Source: DAIMFL01 sp964372215
GTDB taxonomy: Bacteria > Pseudomonadota > Alphaproteobacteria > Dongiales > Dongiaceae
Length of the DNA stretch: 64,000 nucleotides
NCBI GenBank assembly: GCA_964372215.1
Contig: CAYJQC010000004.1
Span: 124,001 to 188,000 of the forward strand
Direction: 5' to 3'
This document shows, in pieces, positions 19,447 to 28,386 of the stretch (position 1 is its first letter; each line of letters opens with the position of its first letter). The position numbers and the translations under genes are program-made. A model generated the notes under the pieces. The model made no database searches. It was not told the origin of the DNA and was given only the letters and a program-made list of their open reading frames with translations.

Positions 19447-20172
19447 TTGGACGCCTCGGTCAGGAACGAAGCCATCCGCACCGCCTTGGGCGGGTCCGTC
19501 CCCCTGTTTGAAGGGTTGTCGGATGACGGGCTGGAGCGCGCGATCACGCTCGCCCGGCGCCACAAACTGGACAAGGGCGAGGTGCTGTTTCACCAGGGAG
19601 CGGCGGCCGAGGCGTTCCATCTGATCCTCGCCGGGCGGCTCCGGGTCGGACAGACGACGCCCGCGGGGCAACAGGTGATCATCCGCTATCTCGGGTCGAG
19701 CGAGATCGCCGGCTGCGTCGCGGTGTGCGGGGGCATTCCCTATCCGGCGACGGCGGTCGCGGTCGAGGATACCTGGCTGCTCACCTGGCTGCGCTCGCGC
19801 ATTTCCGAGCTGGCTGAGCTCTATCCGGTGATTGCCCTCAATGCCATGCGGATCATGGGCGGCCGGCTGGTCGAGTTGCAGGTGCGGCTTGGCGAGATGC
19901 AGAACGAGCGGGTGGAGCGGCGGATCGCCCATGCGCTGGCACGTCTGGTGGTGCAGGCCGGCCGGCGCACGCAGGAAGGAATCGAGATCGACTTTCCGAT
20001 CTCGCGCCAGGACTTGGCCGAGATGACCGGGACCACCTTGCATACGGTAAGTCGGACCCTGTCGGCCTGGGAGGGCGAGGGGATCGTCGTCTGCGGGCGG
20101 CAGCGCATCGTGATCGCCCGGCCGCACGCCCTGGCGGCAATCGCTCAGGATCTGCCGGAAGAGCGCGGCTGA
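19447..20172 (+). CDS. Crp/Fnr-family transcriptional regulator (NnrR/Dnr-like)
   Basis: About 241 residues: an N-terminal cyclic-nucleotide-binding-like beta-barrel (LFHQGAAAEAFHLILAGRLRVG) and a C-terminal winged HTH. The recognition helix is TLHTVSRTLSAWEGEG, matching the SR pattern of FNR-type HTHs that bind TTG-N8-CAA. The N terminus lacks the Cys cluster of oxygen-sensing FNR, which suggests an NnrR/Dnr-type (NO/haem-sensing) member. The start is uncertain: TTG 19447 gives normal family length and has GGGGAG about 8 bases upstream; GTG 19384 would add 21 residues. It sits between nnrS and a DUF1858 gene, both preceded by matching boxes, which makes it the likely regulator of the nos island. 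Confidence 0.85.
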   Translation: MDASVRNEAIRTALGGSVPLFEGLSDDGLERAITLARRHKLDKGEVLFHQGAAAEAFHLILAGRLRVGQTTPAGQQVIIRYLGSSEIAGCVAVCGGIPYPATAVAVEDTWLLTWLRSRISELAELYPVIALNAMRIMGGRLVELQVRLGEMQNERVERRIAHALARLVVQAGRRTQEGIEIDFPISRQDLAEMTGTTLHTVSRTLSAWEGEGIVVCGRQRIVIARPHALAAIAQDLPEERG

Positions 20173-20210
20173 GGTCATGGCGCTGCCCGGCGGCTCCCCG
20201 GGCGGCGTGC

Positions 20211-20224
20211 TTGCGCCAGCGCAA
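20211..20224 (+). promoter_or_regulatory. Perfect NnrR-type operator upstream of the DUF1858 gene
   Basis: The sequence is TTGCG-CCAG-CGCAA, a perfect inverted repeat matching the NNR/Dnr consensus. GCTAAT at 20245-20250 is a -10-like hexamer at about class II spacing, and the GTG start follows at 20284. Confidence 0.7.
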
Positions 20225-20283
20225 AGCTCGGCTTCCGCGCGGCGGCTAATCTTGTCGCATCTGGGACCTGAGGGAGTCTTCCG

Positions 20284-20493
20284 GTGGCTCCAGGAGCCGA
20301 CGCCGATCTCAACGCCGACATGCTGGTCGCCGATGTGATGCGGCGCTGGCCATCGACGATCGAGGTCTTCCTGTCGCATCGGATGGCCTGTCCCGGCTGC
20401 CCGATGGCGCCGTTCGTGACGCTGGGCGAGGCGGCGCGATCCTACGCTCTGGACCTGCCAGAGCTTCTTGCCATGCTTCGGATGCAGACCTGA
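20284..20493 (+). CDS. DUF1858 domain protein (hybrid-cluster-associated redox disulfide)
   Basis: A 69-residue protein. It matches the DUF1858 pattern: MLVADVMRRWPSTIEVFLSHRMACPGCPMAPFVTLGEAA in outline, with Cys36-Pro-Gly-Cys39 and the family's downstream helical segment ending in LLAML. These small proteins are linked with hybrid cluster protein and NO/nitrosative stress in other bacteria and may be thiol redox partners. GTG 20284 is preceded by GGGAG with 7-base spacing. The perfect NnrR-type box 60 bases upstream supports induction with denitrification. No hcp gene is in the window. Confidence 0.85.
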   Translation: MAPGADADLNADMLVADVMRRWPSTIEVFLSHRMACPGCPMAPFVTLGEAARSYALDLPELLAMLRMQT

Positions 20494-20564
20494 GACCGAC
20501 GCGTCTGCCGCTCGCCGAGGTCGAGCTCCGGTCGAGGTGCGGGTGCCTCATCGGCGCGCCGGCG

Positions 20565-20578
20565 TTGATCGACATCAA
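20565..20578 (+). promoter_or_regulatory. Perfect FNR/FixK-type anaerobox upstream of ppsA
   Basis: The sequence is TTGAT-CGAC-ATCAA, an exact match to the FNR/FixK consensus TTGAT-N4-ATCAA, 108 bases before the ppsA ATG. It differs in its outer bases from the TTGCG-type boxes nearby, so it may answer to a different Crp/Fnr protein encoded elsewhere. No clear -10 was found at the ideal distance. Confidence 0.7.
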
Positions 20579-20686
20579 GGTGCGGCATCGATGTACAGGA
20601 CACACTTGGGGTGGAACTGACTGGCGCGCCGAGGCTGCCGGCCGGAAGTTCGACTGACGCCGCGCCAGCCCCGAAGGAGTCCTGAA

Positions 20687-23122
20687 ATGGCGATAGAAGC
20701 GTCCTTGATCCGCTGGCTTTCCGACCTGTCCCGGTCGGATACCGCCATCGTCGGCGGCAAGAACGCGTCGCTCGGCGAAATGATCTGCGGTCTTCGGGGG
20801 GCCGGGATCGGCGTGCCGGGCGGATTTGCAACCACGGCGCATGCCTACTGGCATTTCCTCGAAGCCAACGAGCTGAGGGACCGGCTCGCGGTCAAGCTCG
20901 GCGCACTCGAGGACGATGGCAGCAATCTCGCGGCGGTCGGCAAGGCCGTCCGAAAGATGATCCTTGCCGCGGATTTCCCCCCCGACTTGGCTGAAGCGAT
21001 ACTGCGGGCCTATCACGAAATGGCGGCCCGCAGCGGCCACGCGATTGCGAGCGTGGCGGTCCGCAGCAGCGCTACCGCCGAAGACCTGCCCGAGGCGAGC
21101 TTTGCCGGGCAGCTCGAGACCTTCCTGAACATCCGCGGGGACCGCGCCCTGCTGGAGGCGTGCAAGAAATGCTACGCCTCGCTGTTCACCGACCGAGCCA
21201 TCGTCTATCGCGAGAACCACGGCTTCGCCCACATGGAAGTCGCGCTCTCGGTCGGGGTTCAGGAGATGGTCCGCTCCGGCAAGGCCGGTGCGGGCGTGAT
21301 GTTCTCGATCGACACCGAAACCGGCTTTCCCCGCAGCGTCCTCATCACCGCGGCCTGGGGGCTGGGGGAAACCGTCGTGCAAGGCATGGTCGATCCGGAC
21401 GAGTACCAGGTCTTCAAGCCGTTGCTGGACCAGCCATCGCTCACGCCGATCATCGAGAAGTCACTGGGCGGCAAGGCCCAGAAGATGGTCTACGCGCGGG
21501 GCGGGGGCGCCACCTCGAAGCTTCTGTCTACCACGGGAAAGGAGCGGGCATCCTTCGTGCTGAGCGACGCCGAGGTTCTGCAGCTCGCCCGCTGGGCCTG
21601 CGCCATCGAGGTGCATTACGGCCAGCCCATGGACATGGAATGGGCGAAGGATGGCGAGACTGGCGAACTCTACATCGTTCAGGCACGGCCGGAGACCGTG
21701 CAATCGAGGCGGGAAGCCGGCACCCTCAAGAGCTACCGGCTGAAGAGCAAGGGGCGCAGGCTGGTCTCGGGACTCGCCGTCGGCGATTCGATCGCCACGG
21801 GCAGGGTATGTCGGCTCGAGAGCGCTGCGGAGATCGACCGCTTCGTGCCGGGCGGCGTGCTGGTCACCGGAATGACCGACCCCGACTGGGTGCCGATCAT
21901 GCGGCGGGCGTCGGCGATCGTCACCGATCATGGTGGGCGCACCAGCCATGCCGCCATCGTCAGCCGCGAACTGGGTCTGACGGCCGTGGTCGGAGCCGGC
22001 AATGCGACCAGCGTGCTCGAGGACCGGGCGGAGGTGACGGTCTCCTGCGCCGAGGGCGACGCCGGACACGTCTATGAAGGCGTTGCCGAGTTCAGCGTGA
22101 GCGAAATCGACATCCGGGACATGCCCGGCACGCGCACGAAGGTGATGATCAATCTGGCCAACCCCTCCGCCGCATTCCGCTGGTGGCGCCTGCCGAGCGA
22201 CGGCGTCGGGCTTGCCCGGATGGAGTTCATCATCGGGAACCTGATCAAGATCCACCCGATGGCGCTGGTCCGCTACGCCCAGCTCGAGGACAAACAGGCG
22301 CGCCGTCGCATCGCCGAGCTGACCCGGGCCTATGACGACAAGCCGCAGTACTTCGTCGACACGCTGGCACAGGGCATTGCCCGGATTGCCGCCGCGCACC
22401 ATCCCAAGCCGGTGATCGTGCGCATGAGCGACTTCAAGACCAACGAGTACGCCCAGCTGATCGGCGGCGCGGCCTTCGAGCCGAAGGAGGAGAACCCGAT
22501 GCTGGGATGGCGCGGGGCGAGCCGCTACTACAGCGAGGGGTACCGCGAGGGCTTCGCCCTGGAGTGCCGGGCCATACGCAAGGCGCGCGAGGAAATCGGC
22601 CTCGACAACATTATCATCATGATCCCGTTCTGCCGGACCCTCGACGAGGCCGACAAGGTCCTGCGCGTGCTGTCCGACAATGGCTTGGCCCGCGGCAGAA
22701 ATGGGCTCGAGATCTACGTCATGGCCGAGATCCCATCCAATGTCCTGCTGGCGGAGCAGTTCGCCGAACGCTTCGACGGATTCTCGATTGGCTCCAACGA
22801 TCTGACACAGCTCGTCCTCGGCGTCGATCGCGACAGTGCGATGCTGAGCGGCCTGTTCGATGAGCAGAACGAGGCCGTGACATCGGCAATTGCCGGGCTG
22901 CTGGCCAAGGCGCGGGAAAGCGGCGCGCACACTGGCATTTGCGGCCAGGCGCCGAGCGACCACCCCGAGTTCGCGCGCTTCCTGGTGGAGCACGGCATCG
23001 ACTCCATTTCGGTGAGCCCCGACAGTTTCATCGCCGTGAAGCGGGTGGTCGCCCAGGCCGAAGGCGAGCGCGGCGCGGGCGCGCCGGGCGGCGTCCGCAA
23101 AGGGCGCCGGGCGGCAGGTTGA
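20687..23122 (+). CDS. ppsA: Phosphoenolpyruvate synthase (pyruvate, water dikinase)
   Basis: An 811-residue cytoplasmic enzyme converting pyruvate, ATP and water to PEP, AMP and phosphate. The N-terminal nucleotide-binding domain has VGGKNASLGEM near residue 22 and AVRSSATAEDLPEASFAGQ near residue 124. The swivelling phosphohistidine domain has His421 in TDHGGRTSHAAIVSREL. The C-terminal TIM-barrel has MIPFCRTLDEA, the FSIGSNDLTQLVLGVDRD element and the catalytic Cys in GICGQAPSDHP. ATG 20687 follows AAGGAG. Length and motifs are complete. Its position inside a denitrification island with a perfect anaerobox suggests anaerobic gluconeogenic control. Confidence 0.95.
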   Translation: MAIEASLIRWLSDLSRSDTAIVGGKNASLGEMICGLRGAGIGVPGGFATTAHAYWHFLEANELRDRLAVKLGALEDDGSNLAAVGKAVRKMILAADFPPDLAEAILRAYHEMAARSGHAIASVAVRSSATAEDLPEASFAGQLETFLNIRGDRALLEACKKCYASLFTDRAIVYRENHGFAHMEVALSVGVQEMVRSGKAGAGVMFSIDTETGFPRSVLITAAWGLGETVVQGMVDPDEYQVFKPLLDQPSLTPIIEKSLGGKAQKMVYARGGGATSKLLSTTGKERASFVLSDAEVLQLARWACAIEVHYGQPMDMEWAKDGETGELYIVQARPETVQSRREAGTLKSYRLKSKGRRLVSGLAVGDSIATGRVCRLESAAEIDRFVPGGVLVTGMTDPDWVPIMRRASAIVTDHGGRTSHAAIVSRELGLTAVVGAGNATSVLEDRAEVTVSCAEGDAGHVYEGVAEFSVSEIDIRDMPGTRTKVMINLANPSAAFRWWRLPSDGVGLARMEFIIGNLIKIHPMALVRYAQLEDKQARRRIAELTRAYDDKPQYFVDTLAQGIARIAAAHHPKPVIVRMSDFKTNEYAQLIGGAAFEPKEENPMLGWRGASRYYSEGYREGFALECRAIRKAREEIGLDNIIIMIPFCRTLDEADKVLRVLSDNGLARGRNGLEIYVMAEIPSNVLLAEQFAERFDGFSIGSNDLTQLVLGVDRDSAMLSGLFDEQNEAVTSAIAGLLAKARESGAHTGICGQAPSDHPEFARFLVEHGIDSISVSPDSFIAVKRVVAQAEGERGAGAPGGVRKGRRAAG

Positions 23123-23170
23123 ATCTGGCGAAAGTCGAGTCCGAGCGTTGGCAGCGGCGGTCTGTCGCGC

Positions 23171-23941
23171 TCAACCGGCTTGCGCACTCGGATCCCGAAC
23201 CCGTGGCCAGGAGGCGATGAGCTCGCGGGTGTAATCCGCCGCCGGCGCGTCGAACACCCGCTGTGCCGGGCCAAGCTCGACGACTTCGCCGTGGCGCATG
23301 ACGGCCGCGAAGTCCGCGACCAGCCGGACGATCGCCAGATTGTGGCTGATGACGACGATGGTGATCCCGGCGGTGCGCCGCAGTTCCTGCAGCAGATTGA
23401 GCAGTTCACCTTGCACGGACACGTCGAGGCCGGCGGTCGGCTCGTCGGCGATCAGGATGCGCGGTCGCATCAGCAAGGCGCGGGCGACGGCCACGCGGCG
23501 CGCCTGCCCGCCGCTCAGCTCGTGCGGATACTTGCCCAGCACCGCCATATCCAAGCCGAGCCGGTCGAAGATCTCGCCAAGCCGGTCCAGCATCTGCTCG
23601 CGCCGCTCGCCGAACACCTCGGCGACTTCATTCATCAGCGCGGAAATCCGCCGTCGGGGCGACAGCGACGCGGCGGGGTCCTGGAAAATCGGCTGCAGCA
23701 TGCTGTTGCGCGCCCGCATGCCGGCGGGCCCGGGCTGGAGTGGATCGCCGAAGAGCCGCACCTCGCCCGCATCGAGTCCCTGCAGCCCAAGCACCGCGCG
23801 CATCAGGGTAGTCTTGCCTGAGCCGCTCTCGCCGACGATGCCGAACGTGGCATCGGTGGGGATCTCGATCGACACATCATTGACAGCCGCCTGTGCGCCG
23901 AAGCGGACGGTCGCGCAGGTGATCGAGATTGCGGCCGTCAT
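23171..23941 (-). CDS. Oligopeptide ABC transporter ATP-binding protein (DppF/OppF-like)
   Basis: A 256-residue ATPase. Walker A is GESGSGKTT near residues 38-46, the signature LSGGQARRVAVARAL, and Walker B ILIADEPTAGLD. It lacks the zinc-finger-like C-terminal extension seen in OppF and is somewhat short. ATG 23941 overlaps the previous gene's stop as ATGA; the longer open frame upstream lies inside that gene. Last gene of the leftward importer operon. Confidence 0.92.
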   Translation of the reverse strand: MTAAISITCATVRFGAQAAVNDVSIEIPTDATFGIVGESGSGKTTLMRAVLGLQGLDAGEVRLFGDPLQPGPAGMRARNSMLQPIFQDPAASLSPRRRISALMNEVAEVFGERREQMLDRLGEIFDRLGLDMAVLGKYPHELSGGQARRVAVARALLMRPRILIADEPTAGLDVSVQGELLNLLQELRRTAGITIVVISHNLAIVRLVADFAAVMRHGEVVELGPAQRVFDAPAADYTRELIASWPRVRDPSAQAG

Positions 23942-24930
23942 GTCTCGGACACCCGCAGGCAGCGGGCCAGATGCCCGTCTCTGCCTTCGACCAGGCGGTC
24001 GCGCGGCAGCGTCGTTGCGCATTCCGGCATCGCGACGTCGCAGCGGGCGCGGAAGATGCAGCCGGCCCGTGGCAGCCGGGGATCGGGCAGTTCGCCGGCG
24101 ATCACCTTGAACAGGTTGTTGCGCGCCACCGGGTCGCGCGCGGTGTCCATCGTGACCTCGCATCCCATCAACATGCGCGTATAGGGGTGCCCGGGGCGGC
24201 TCTGGACGTCGGTAACCTGGCCGGCCTCCAGGCGTTCTCCGGCGTAGAGCACGGCGAGCCGGTCGCAGTATTGCGACACCAGGCCGAGGCTGTGGGTGAT
24301 CAAGAGCACCGAGCAGCCGATGGTGTCGCGCAGCTTGCATACTTCCTTCATCACCTGCGCCTCGACCGTCACGTCGAGCGCGGTCGTCGGCTCGTCGGCG
24401 ATCAGCAGGACGGGTCGCGCCAGCAGGGCCATGGCGATGACCACGCGCTGGCGCATGCCGCCGCTCAGTTCGTGGGGATACTGGGTGAGCCGCAGCCGCG
24501 GCTGCGGCATGCCGGATTGGGCCAAGGCGGATTCCGCCATCTCGAGATGGGTCTTGCGGTCGAGCGCGGGCGCGCAGCGGCGCAGCACTTCGAGGAGATG
24601 GCTGCGAATCCTGAAGACCGGATTGAGCGACAGCAGCGGGTCCTGGAAGATCATCGCCATGCCGCGGCCGCGCAGCGCGGCGGTCGAGTCCCGCCGGGTG
24701 AGATCGAACACCTGGCCGCTGATCTCGGCTTCACCCGACGAGACGACGGCATTGTCGGCCAGCAATCCCATGACCGCGAAGGCGATGGTGCTCTTGCCGC
24801 TGCCGGACTCGCCGACCAGGCCCAGCATTTCTCCCGGCTCGATCTCGACGCTGACGTCGCGCACGGCCTGAATCGGCCCGCCCCGTGCGCTGAAGGCGAC
24901 GGACAGATTGCGGATCGCGACTCCGCTCAC
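23938..24930 (-). CDS. Oligopeptide ABC transporter ATP-binding protein (DppD/OppD-like)
   Basis: A 330-residue ATPase. Walker A is GESGSGKST, the Q-loop MIFQDPLLSLNP, the signature LSGGMRQRVVIAMAL and Walker B LLIADEPTTALD. The C-terminal oligopeptide-family Cys cluster is present (GCIFRARC, then MPECATTLP and ARCLRV). GTG 24930 was chosen because it begins the ABC fold and overlaps the upstream permease stop as GTGA. It pairs with the DppF-like gene. Confidence 0.93.
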   Translation of the reverse strand: MSGVAIRNLSVAFSARGGPIQAVRDVSVEIEPGEMLGLVGESGSGKSTIAFAVMGLLADNAVVSSGEAEISGQVFDLTRRDSTAALRGRGMAMIFQDPLLSLNPVFRIRSHLLEVLRRCAPALDRKTHLEMAESALAQSGMPQPRLRLTQYPHELSGGMRQRVVIAMALLARPVLLIADEPTTALDVTVEAQVMKEVCKLRDTIGCSVLLITHSLGLVSQYCDRLAVLYAGERLEAGQVTDVQSRPGHPYTRMLMGCEVTMDTARDPVARNNLFKVIAGELPDPRLPRAGCIFRARCDVAMPECATTLPRDRLVEGRDGHLARCLRVSET

Positions 24931-25772
24931 GGATGGGCGCTCCGCAGCTTCGGGTCGATCGCCTGGCGCAGCGCTTCGCCGAACAGGGTCGCCCCGAGGG
25001 TGGTGACCGCCAGCACGCCCGCCGCGCCGATCGTCGGCCACCAGGACTGGTCCATGTAGATGTAGCCATCCTTGATGAGCGTCCCCAGGCTCGAGGCCGG
25101 GGGCTGCACACCGAGGCCGAGAAACGACAGTCCAGCCTCGACGGTGATGACGACCGGCACGTTCATGCTGGCCAGCACGATCAGCGGCCCTGCGACATTG
25201 GGCAGGAAATGGCGCAGCACGATCCGGAGCGGCGACAGCCCGAGCAGGCGCTCGGCCTCGATGAAGCTCTGGTTGCGCAGGGCGAGGGTGCGAGCCCGCG
25301 CCATGCGGCCGAACTGCGGGATGAAGATCACGGTGACGACGAACAGCAGGTTGAGATAGCCGGTGCCGTAGAGCGCGACCAGCGCGAAGGCGAGGATCAG
25401 CACCGGGAAGGCGCTGATGATGTCGAACACGGCCAGGATGCCGCGCTCCAGCCAGCCGCCGGCAAGGCCGGCCACGATGCCGATCGCCGACCCGGCGGCG
25501 AACGACGTGACCACCACCGCGAGCGCGATCAGCAGTGCGGCACGGGTTCCCGCCGCGATGCGGGCAAACAGGTCGCGGCCCAGATTGTCGGTGCCGAGGA
25601 CATGCGCGGGCGAGGGGGCGAGAAAGCGGGCGGCGACGTCGATCCTGTTCGGGTCGGGTCCGAACGCCAGGCCGGCGAGGGCGAGCAGGATGACGCCGAC
25701 GACGATCAGCAGACCTAGGCGCCCCTCGCGCGTCCGCCAGATGCGCTCCGCCAGCTCGGCGACCTGGATCAT
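24927..25772 (-). CDS. Oligopeptide ABC transporter permease (DppC-like)
   Basis: A 281-residue inner-membrane permease. It has one N-terminal transmembrane segment (GLLIVVGVILLALAGLAF), the DppC-type DNLGRDLFARIAAGTRAALLIA motif and the EAA-like loop EAERLLGLSPLRIVLRHFLPN that contacts the ATPase. The start is coupled to the DppB-like gene (their ends share 25772). Confidence 0.94.
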   Translation of the reverse strand: MIQVAELAERIWRTREGRLGLLIVVGVILLALAGLAFGPDPNRIDVAARFLAPSPAHVLGTDNLGRDLFARIAAGTRAALLIALAVVVTSFAAGSAIGIVAGLAGGWLERGILAVFDIISAFPVLILAFALVALYGTGYLNLLFVVTVIFIPQFGRMARARTLALRNQSFIEAERLLGLSPLRIVLRHFLPNVAGPLIVLASMNVPVVITVEAGLSFLGLGVQPPASSLGTLIKDGYIYMDQSWWPTIGAAGVLAVTTLGATLFGEALRQAIDPKLRSAHP

Positions 25773-26758
25773 CAGGTGCCGCCGTCTCGCGTGCCGCGGA
25801 CGATCCGGGGGTCGAGCAGGCTGTTGATCGCATCTACGGCGAGGTTAGCCAGAACGTAGATGACGACGATGAGCAGCACGCCGGCCTGAACCACAGGATA
25901 GTTGCGGCTCATGATGGCGTTGTAGATCAGGCTGCCGAGGCCGGGTCGGGCGAAAATGATCTCGGCGAACACGGCGCTGCCGATCAGGTCGCCGAGCCCG
26001 ATGCCGAGCACGGCGACCAGCGGCACCAGGGCGAGGCGAAGCGCGTAGATCGCCGCGATCCGGATCTCCGAGACTCCGTAGGCGCGCAGGGTGCGGACAT
26101 GGTGCTCGCCCAGCGTCTCGATCAAGGCGGCGCGGACCAGGCGCGAGATGTAGCCGATCCAGCCGATCGCCAGCGCCAGGGTCGGCAGCACCAGATGAGC
26201 CAGTTTGTCGAGGGGATCGCCGGGGTCGCCGGCGCCCGACACCGGAAGCCAGTTGAGCGCCAGGGAAAATACCAGCAGCAGGCAGATCGATACGACGAAG
26301 CTCGGCGTGGTGATGAACGCCACCGACAGGATCCCGAGTACGCTGTCGGCGAGCGAGCCGGGGCGCAGCGCCGCCAGAAGCCCCAAGGGAATCCCGAGCG
26401 CGAGGCTCAGGCCGAGCGCCGAGAAAGCCAGCGCCAGGGTGTTTGGCAGCACCTCGAGCAGGATGACGAGGATCGGCCGGCGCGAGATCACGTCCTCGCC
26501 GAAGTCGCCGACAACGGCGCGCGAGACGAACAGCCAGATCTGTTCCAGCAGCGATCGGTCCAGGCCCATCTGCTGGGCGATCTGGGCACGCAGCTCCGGC
26601 GTCGCTCGCGGCCCCAGCAGGATGCTGGCGAAGTCGCCGGGCACGAACTTGATCAGCAGGAACAGCAGCAGAATCGCGCCGAGGGCGGTCAGCAACGCCG
26701 CCTGGGCCCGCCTGGCCAGGAATCCAGCCAGGCGAGCCCGGTCGCGTCCAACGCTCAT
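25772..26758 (-). CDS. Oligopeptide ABC transporter permease (DppB-like)
   Basis: A 328-residue permease of the DppB/OppB type. Features: an N-terminal LLTALGAILLLFLLIKFVPGD membrane anchor with the PGD motif, LGLDRSLL-like QQMGLDRSLLEQ, the EAA loop TLRAYGVSEIRIAAIYALR and a C-terminal PGLGSLIYNAIMSRNYPVVQ. It forms the heterodimeric channel with the DppC-like protein. The ATG lies 9 bases after the binding-protein stop. Confidence 0.94.
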   Translation of the reverse strand: MSVGRDRARLAGFLARRAQAALLTALGAILLLFLLIKFVPGDFASILLGPRATPELRAQIAQQMGLDRSLLEQIWLFVSRAVVGDFGEDVISRRPILVILLEVLPNTLALAFSALGLSLALGIPLGLLAALRPGSLADSVLGILSVAFITTPSFVVSICLLLVFSLALNWLPVSGAGDPGDPLDKLAHLVLPTLALAIGWIGYISRLVRAALIETLGEHHVRTLRAYGVSEIRIAAIYALRLALVPLVAVLGIGLGDLIGSAVFAEIIFARPGLGSLIYNAIMSRNYPVVQAGVLLIVVIYVLANLAVDAINSLLDPRIVRGTRDGGT

Positions 26759-26767
26759 GCCGTGGAT

Positions 26768-28318
26768 TCAGGCTTCCGCGAAGAACTGGTACTGCCAGTT
26801 CAGCCCGTTCGGCAGCAGGACCGGCTTCAGCCAGGACGCATGGACGAAGTCGTGGACGCCGTGGGTGATCCAGATGCAGGACGCGGACTCGTCGAGCAGC
26901 TTCTGCATCTGGATGTAGATGGCTTTCCGCGCCTTCGGGTCGGTCGTCGAGATGCCGTCCTGGTGCAGCTTGTCGAACTCCGCGCTCCGCCAGCGCTGCC
27001 AGTTCCAGATCCCGACCTGCGATGCCAGGAACCACTGGGTCTGATAGCTCGGGTCGAACTTCGAGGCATAGGGAATCAAGGTGAGCTCCAGGTCCTTGCT
27101 CTTGTCGTCCGAGCCCATCGCCCAGTAGGCACCACCGTCGAGCGCGTTGATGGTGACGTTCACGCCGATCTCGGCCAGGTTGGCCTGGGCGATCTGGGCC
27201 ACCGCCTGGGAGGTCGAATCGTTGAGGCAGGTGAAGGTCAGGCTGAGCCCCGACTGGCCCGCCTCGGCCAGCAGCGCCTTGGCCTTCTCGGTGTCGCGCG
27301 CGTAAAGCGGCGCGTCGGTCCAGCTTCCCAGCAGCGCCGGCGCCAGCAGTGTCTTCGCCCGTGACACCGTGCCGGAATAGGCGCCGGCGATGATCGCGTC
27401 GACGTCGATCCCGAGCCGGATCGCCTGGCGTACCCGGAGGTCGGCGAGCGGCCCCTTCTCGACGTTGATTCCGATCCAGGTGTAGTCGATGCCGTCGATC
27501 TCGATGACCTTGGCGTCGGGCAGCTTTCTGAGCTCGGGCACCGACACCGGATCGACCGCGGTGAAGTCGAGCTCGCCGGCCTGGAAGGCGAGCAGCGAGG
27601 TCTTGGGTTCGCTGATCGGCTTGCCGACCACCCGTTTGAAGTTCGGGACGTCGCGCCCGCTGTAGTCGGGATTGGCCTCCAGGGTGAACTGTTCGTTCGG
27701 GCGCCACGCGGTCATCATGTAGGGGCCCGAGCCGATGATCGTCGTCGCGATCTTGTCGCCGAGTTCTTCGACCGCCTTTTTCGAGAGGATGGCGCCCGAG
27801 CCATCGCACAGGCCGGTCAACCACAGCGCGGGTGACGGATGCTTCAGTATCAGGCGGCCGGTATAGGTGCCGGTCGCCTCGACCCGATCCAGCGCCTCGA
27901 GATCGTCGGCATAGGCGAGCTTGTTGCCCTGGGCGTCGCCAACGATGAAGCGGTCGAAGGAGTACTTCACGTCTTCGGCGGTCATCTCGCCGTAGCCGCC
28001 GGTGAACATCTGGCCGGGATTGAGCTCGAACTCGAACTCGGTCTCGGAGATCTGGGTGATCGTCTTGGCGGCATCGTTGGACCATTCCAGCGTGCCCGGG
28101 TTGAAACGTGCCAAGGTCTGGCACACGGCCAGAATGATGTTGTCCTCGACGGTGCCGACCCGGTTCCCAGGGTCCAGACTGCCGATATCGAATTCGGTGC
28201 GGACGACCACCTGCTCGCGCGCCGCGAGGGCCGACCGCGCGCCCCAGGTCGTCAGCGGCAGCGCTGCCAGGGTCGCACCGCCCCAGAGGAAGGCGCGGCG
28301 ATCGAGAGACTTGAACAT
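26768..28318 (-). CDS. ABC transporter substrate-binding protein, family 5 (oligopeptide/dipeptide type)
   Basis: A 516-residue periplasmic binding protein of the SBP_bac_5 family. The leader is Tat-like (LDRRAFLWGGATLAALPL). Typical features are TEFDIGSLDPGNRV at the mature start, SDDAAKTITQIS-like text, the YSFDRFIVGDAQ element and TDAPLYARDTEKAKALLAEAG. ATG 28318 was chosen over 28330 because GGAGG lies 5 bases upstream. It follows the CocE-like hydrolase by 68 bases on the same strand, so imported ligands may be peptide-like or acylated substrates of that hydrolase. Confidence 0.92.
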   Translation of the reverse strand: MFKSLDRRAFLWGGATLAALPLTTWGARSALAAREQVVVRTEFDIGSLDPGNRVGTVEDNIILAVCQTLARFNPGTLEWSNDAAKTITQISETEFEFELNPGQMFTGGYGEMTAEDVKYSFDRFIVGDAQGNKLAYADDLEALDRVEATGTYTGRLILKHPSPALWLTGLCDGSGAILSKKAVEELGDKIATTIIGSGPYMMTAWRPNEQFTLEANPDYSGRDVPNFKRVVGKPISEPKTSLLAFQAGELDFTAVDPVSVPELRKLPDAKVIEIDGIDYTWIGINVEKGPLADLRVRQAIRLGIDVDAIIAGAYSGTVSRAKTLLAPALLGSWTDAPLYARDTEKAKALLAEAGQSGLSLTFTCLNDSTSQAVAQIAQANLAEIGVNVTINALDGGAYWAMGSDDKSKDLELTLIPYASKFDPSYQTQWFLASQVGIWNWQRWRSAEFDKLHQDGISTTDPKARKAIYIQMQKLLDESASCIWITHGVHDFVHASWLKPVLLPNGLNWQYQFFAEA

Positions 28319-28386
28319 GTCATCCTCCATCCGTGTCGGTACATCAGTGGACAGCGATCGTCCGACGGCCGGCGACTATATCGGCA

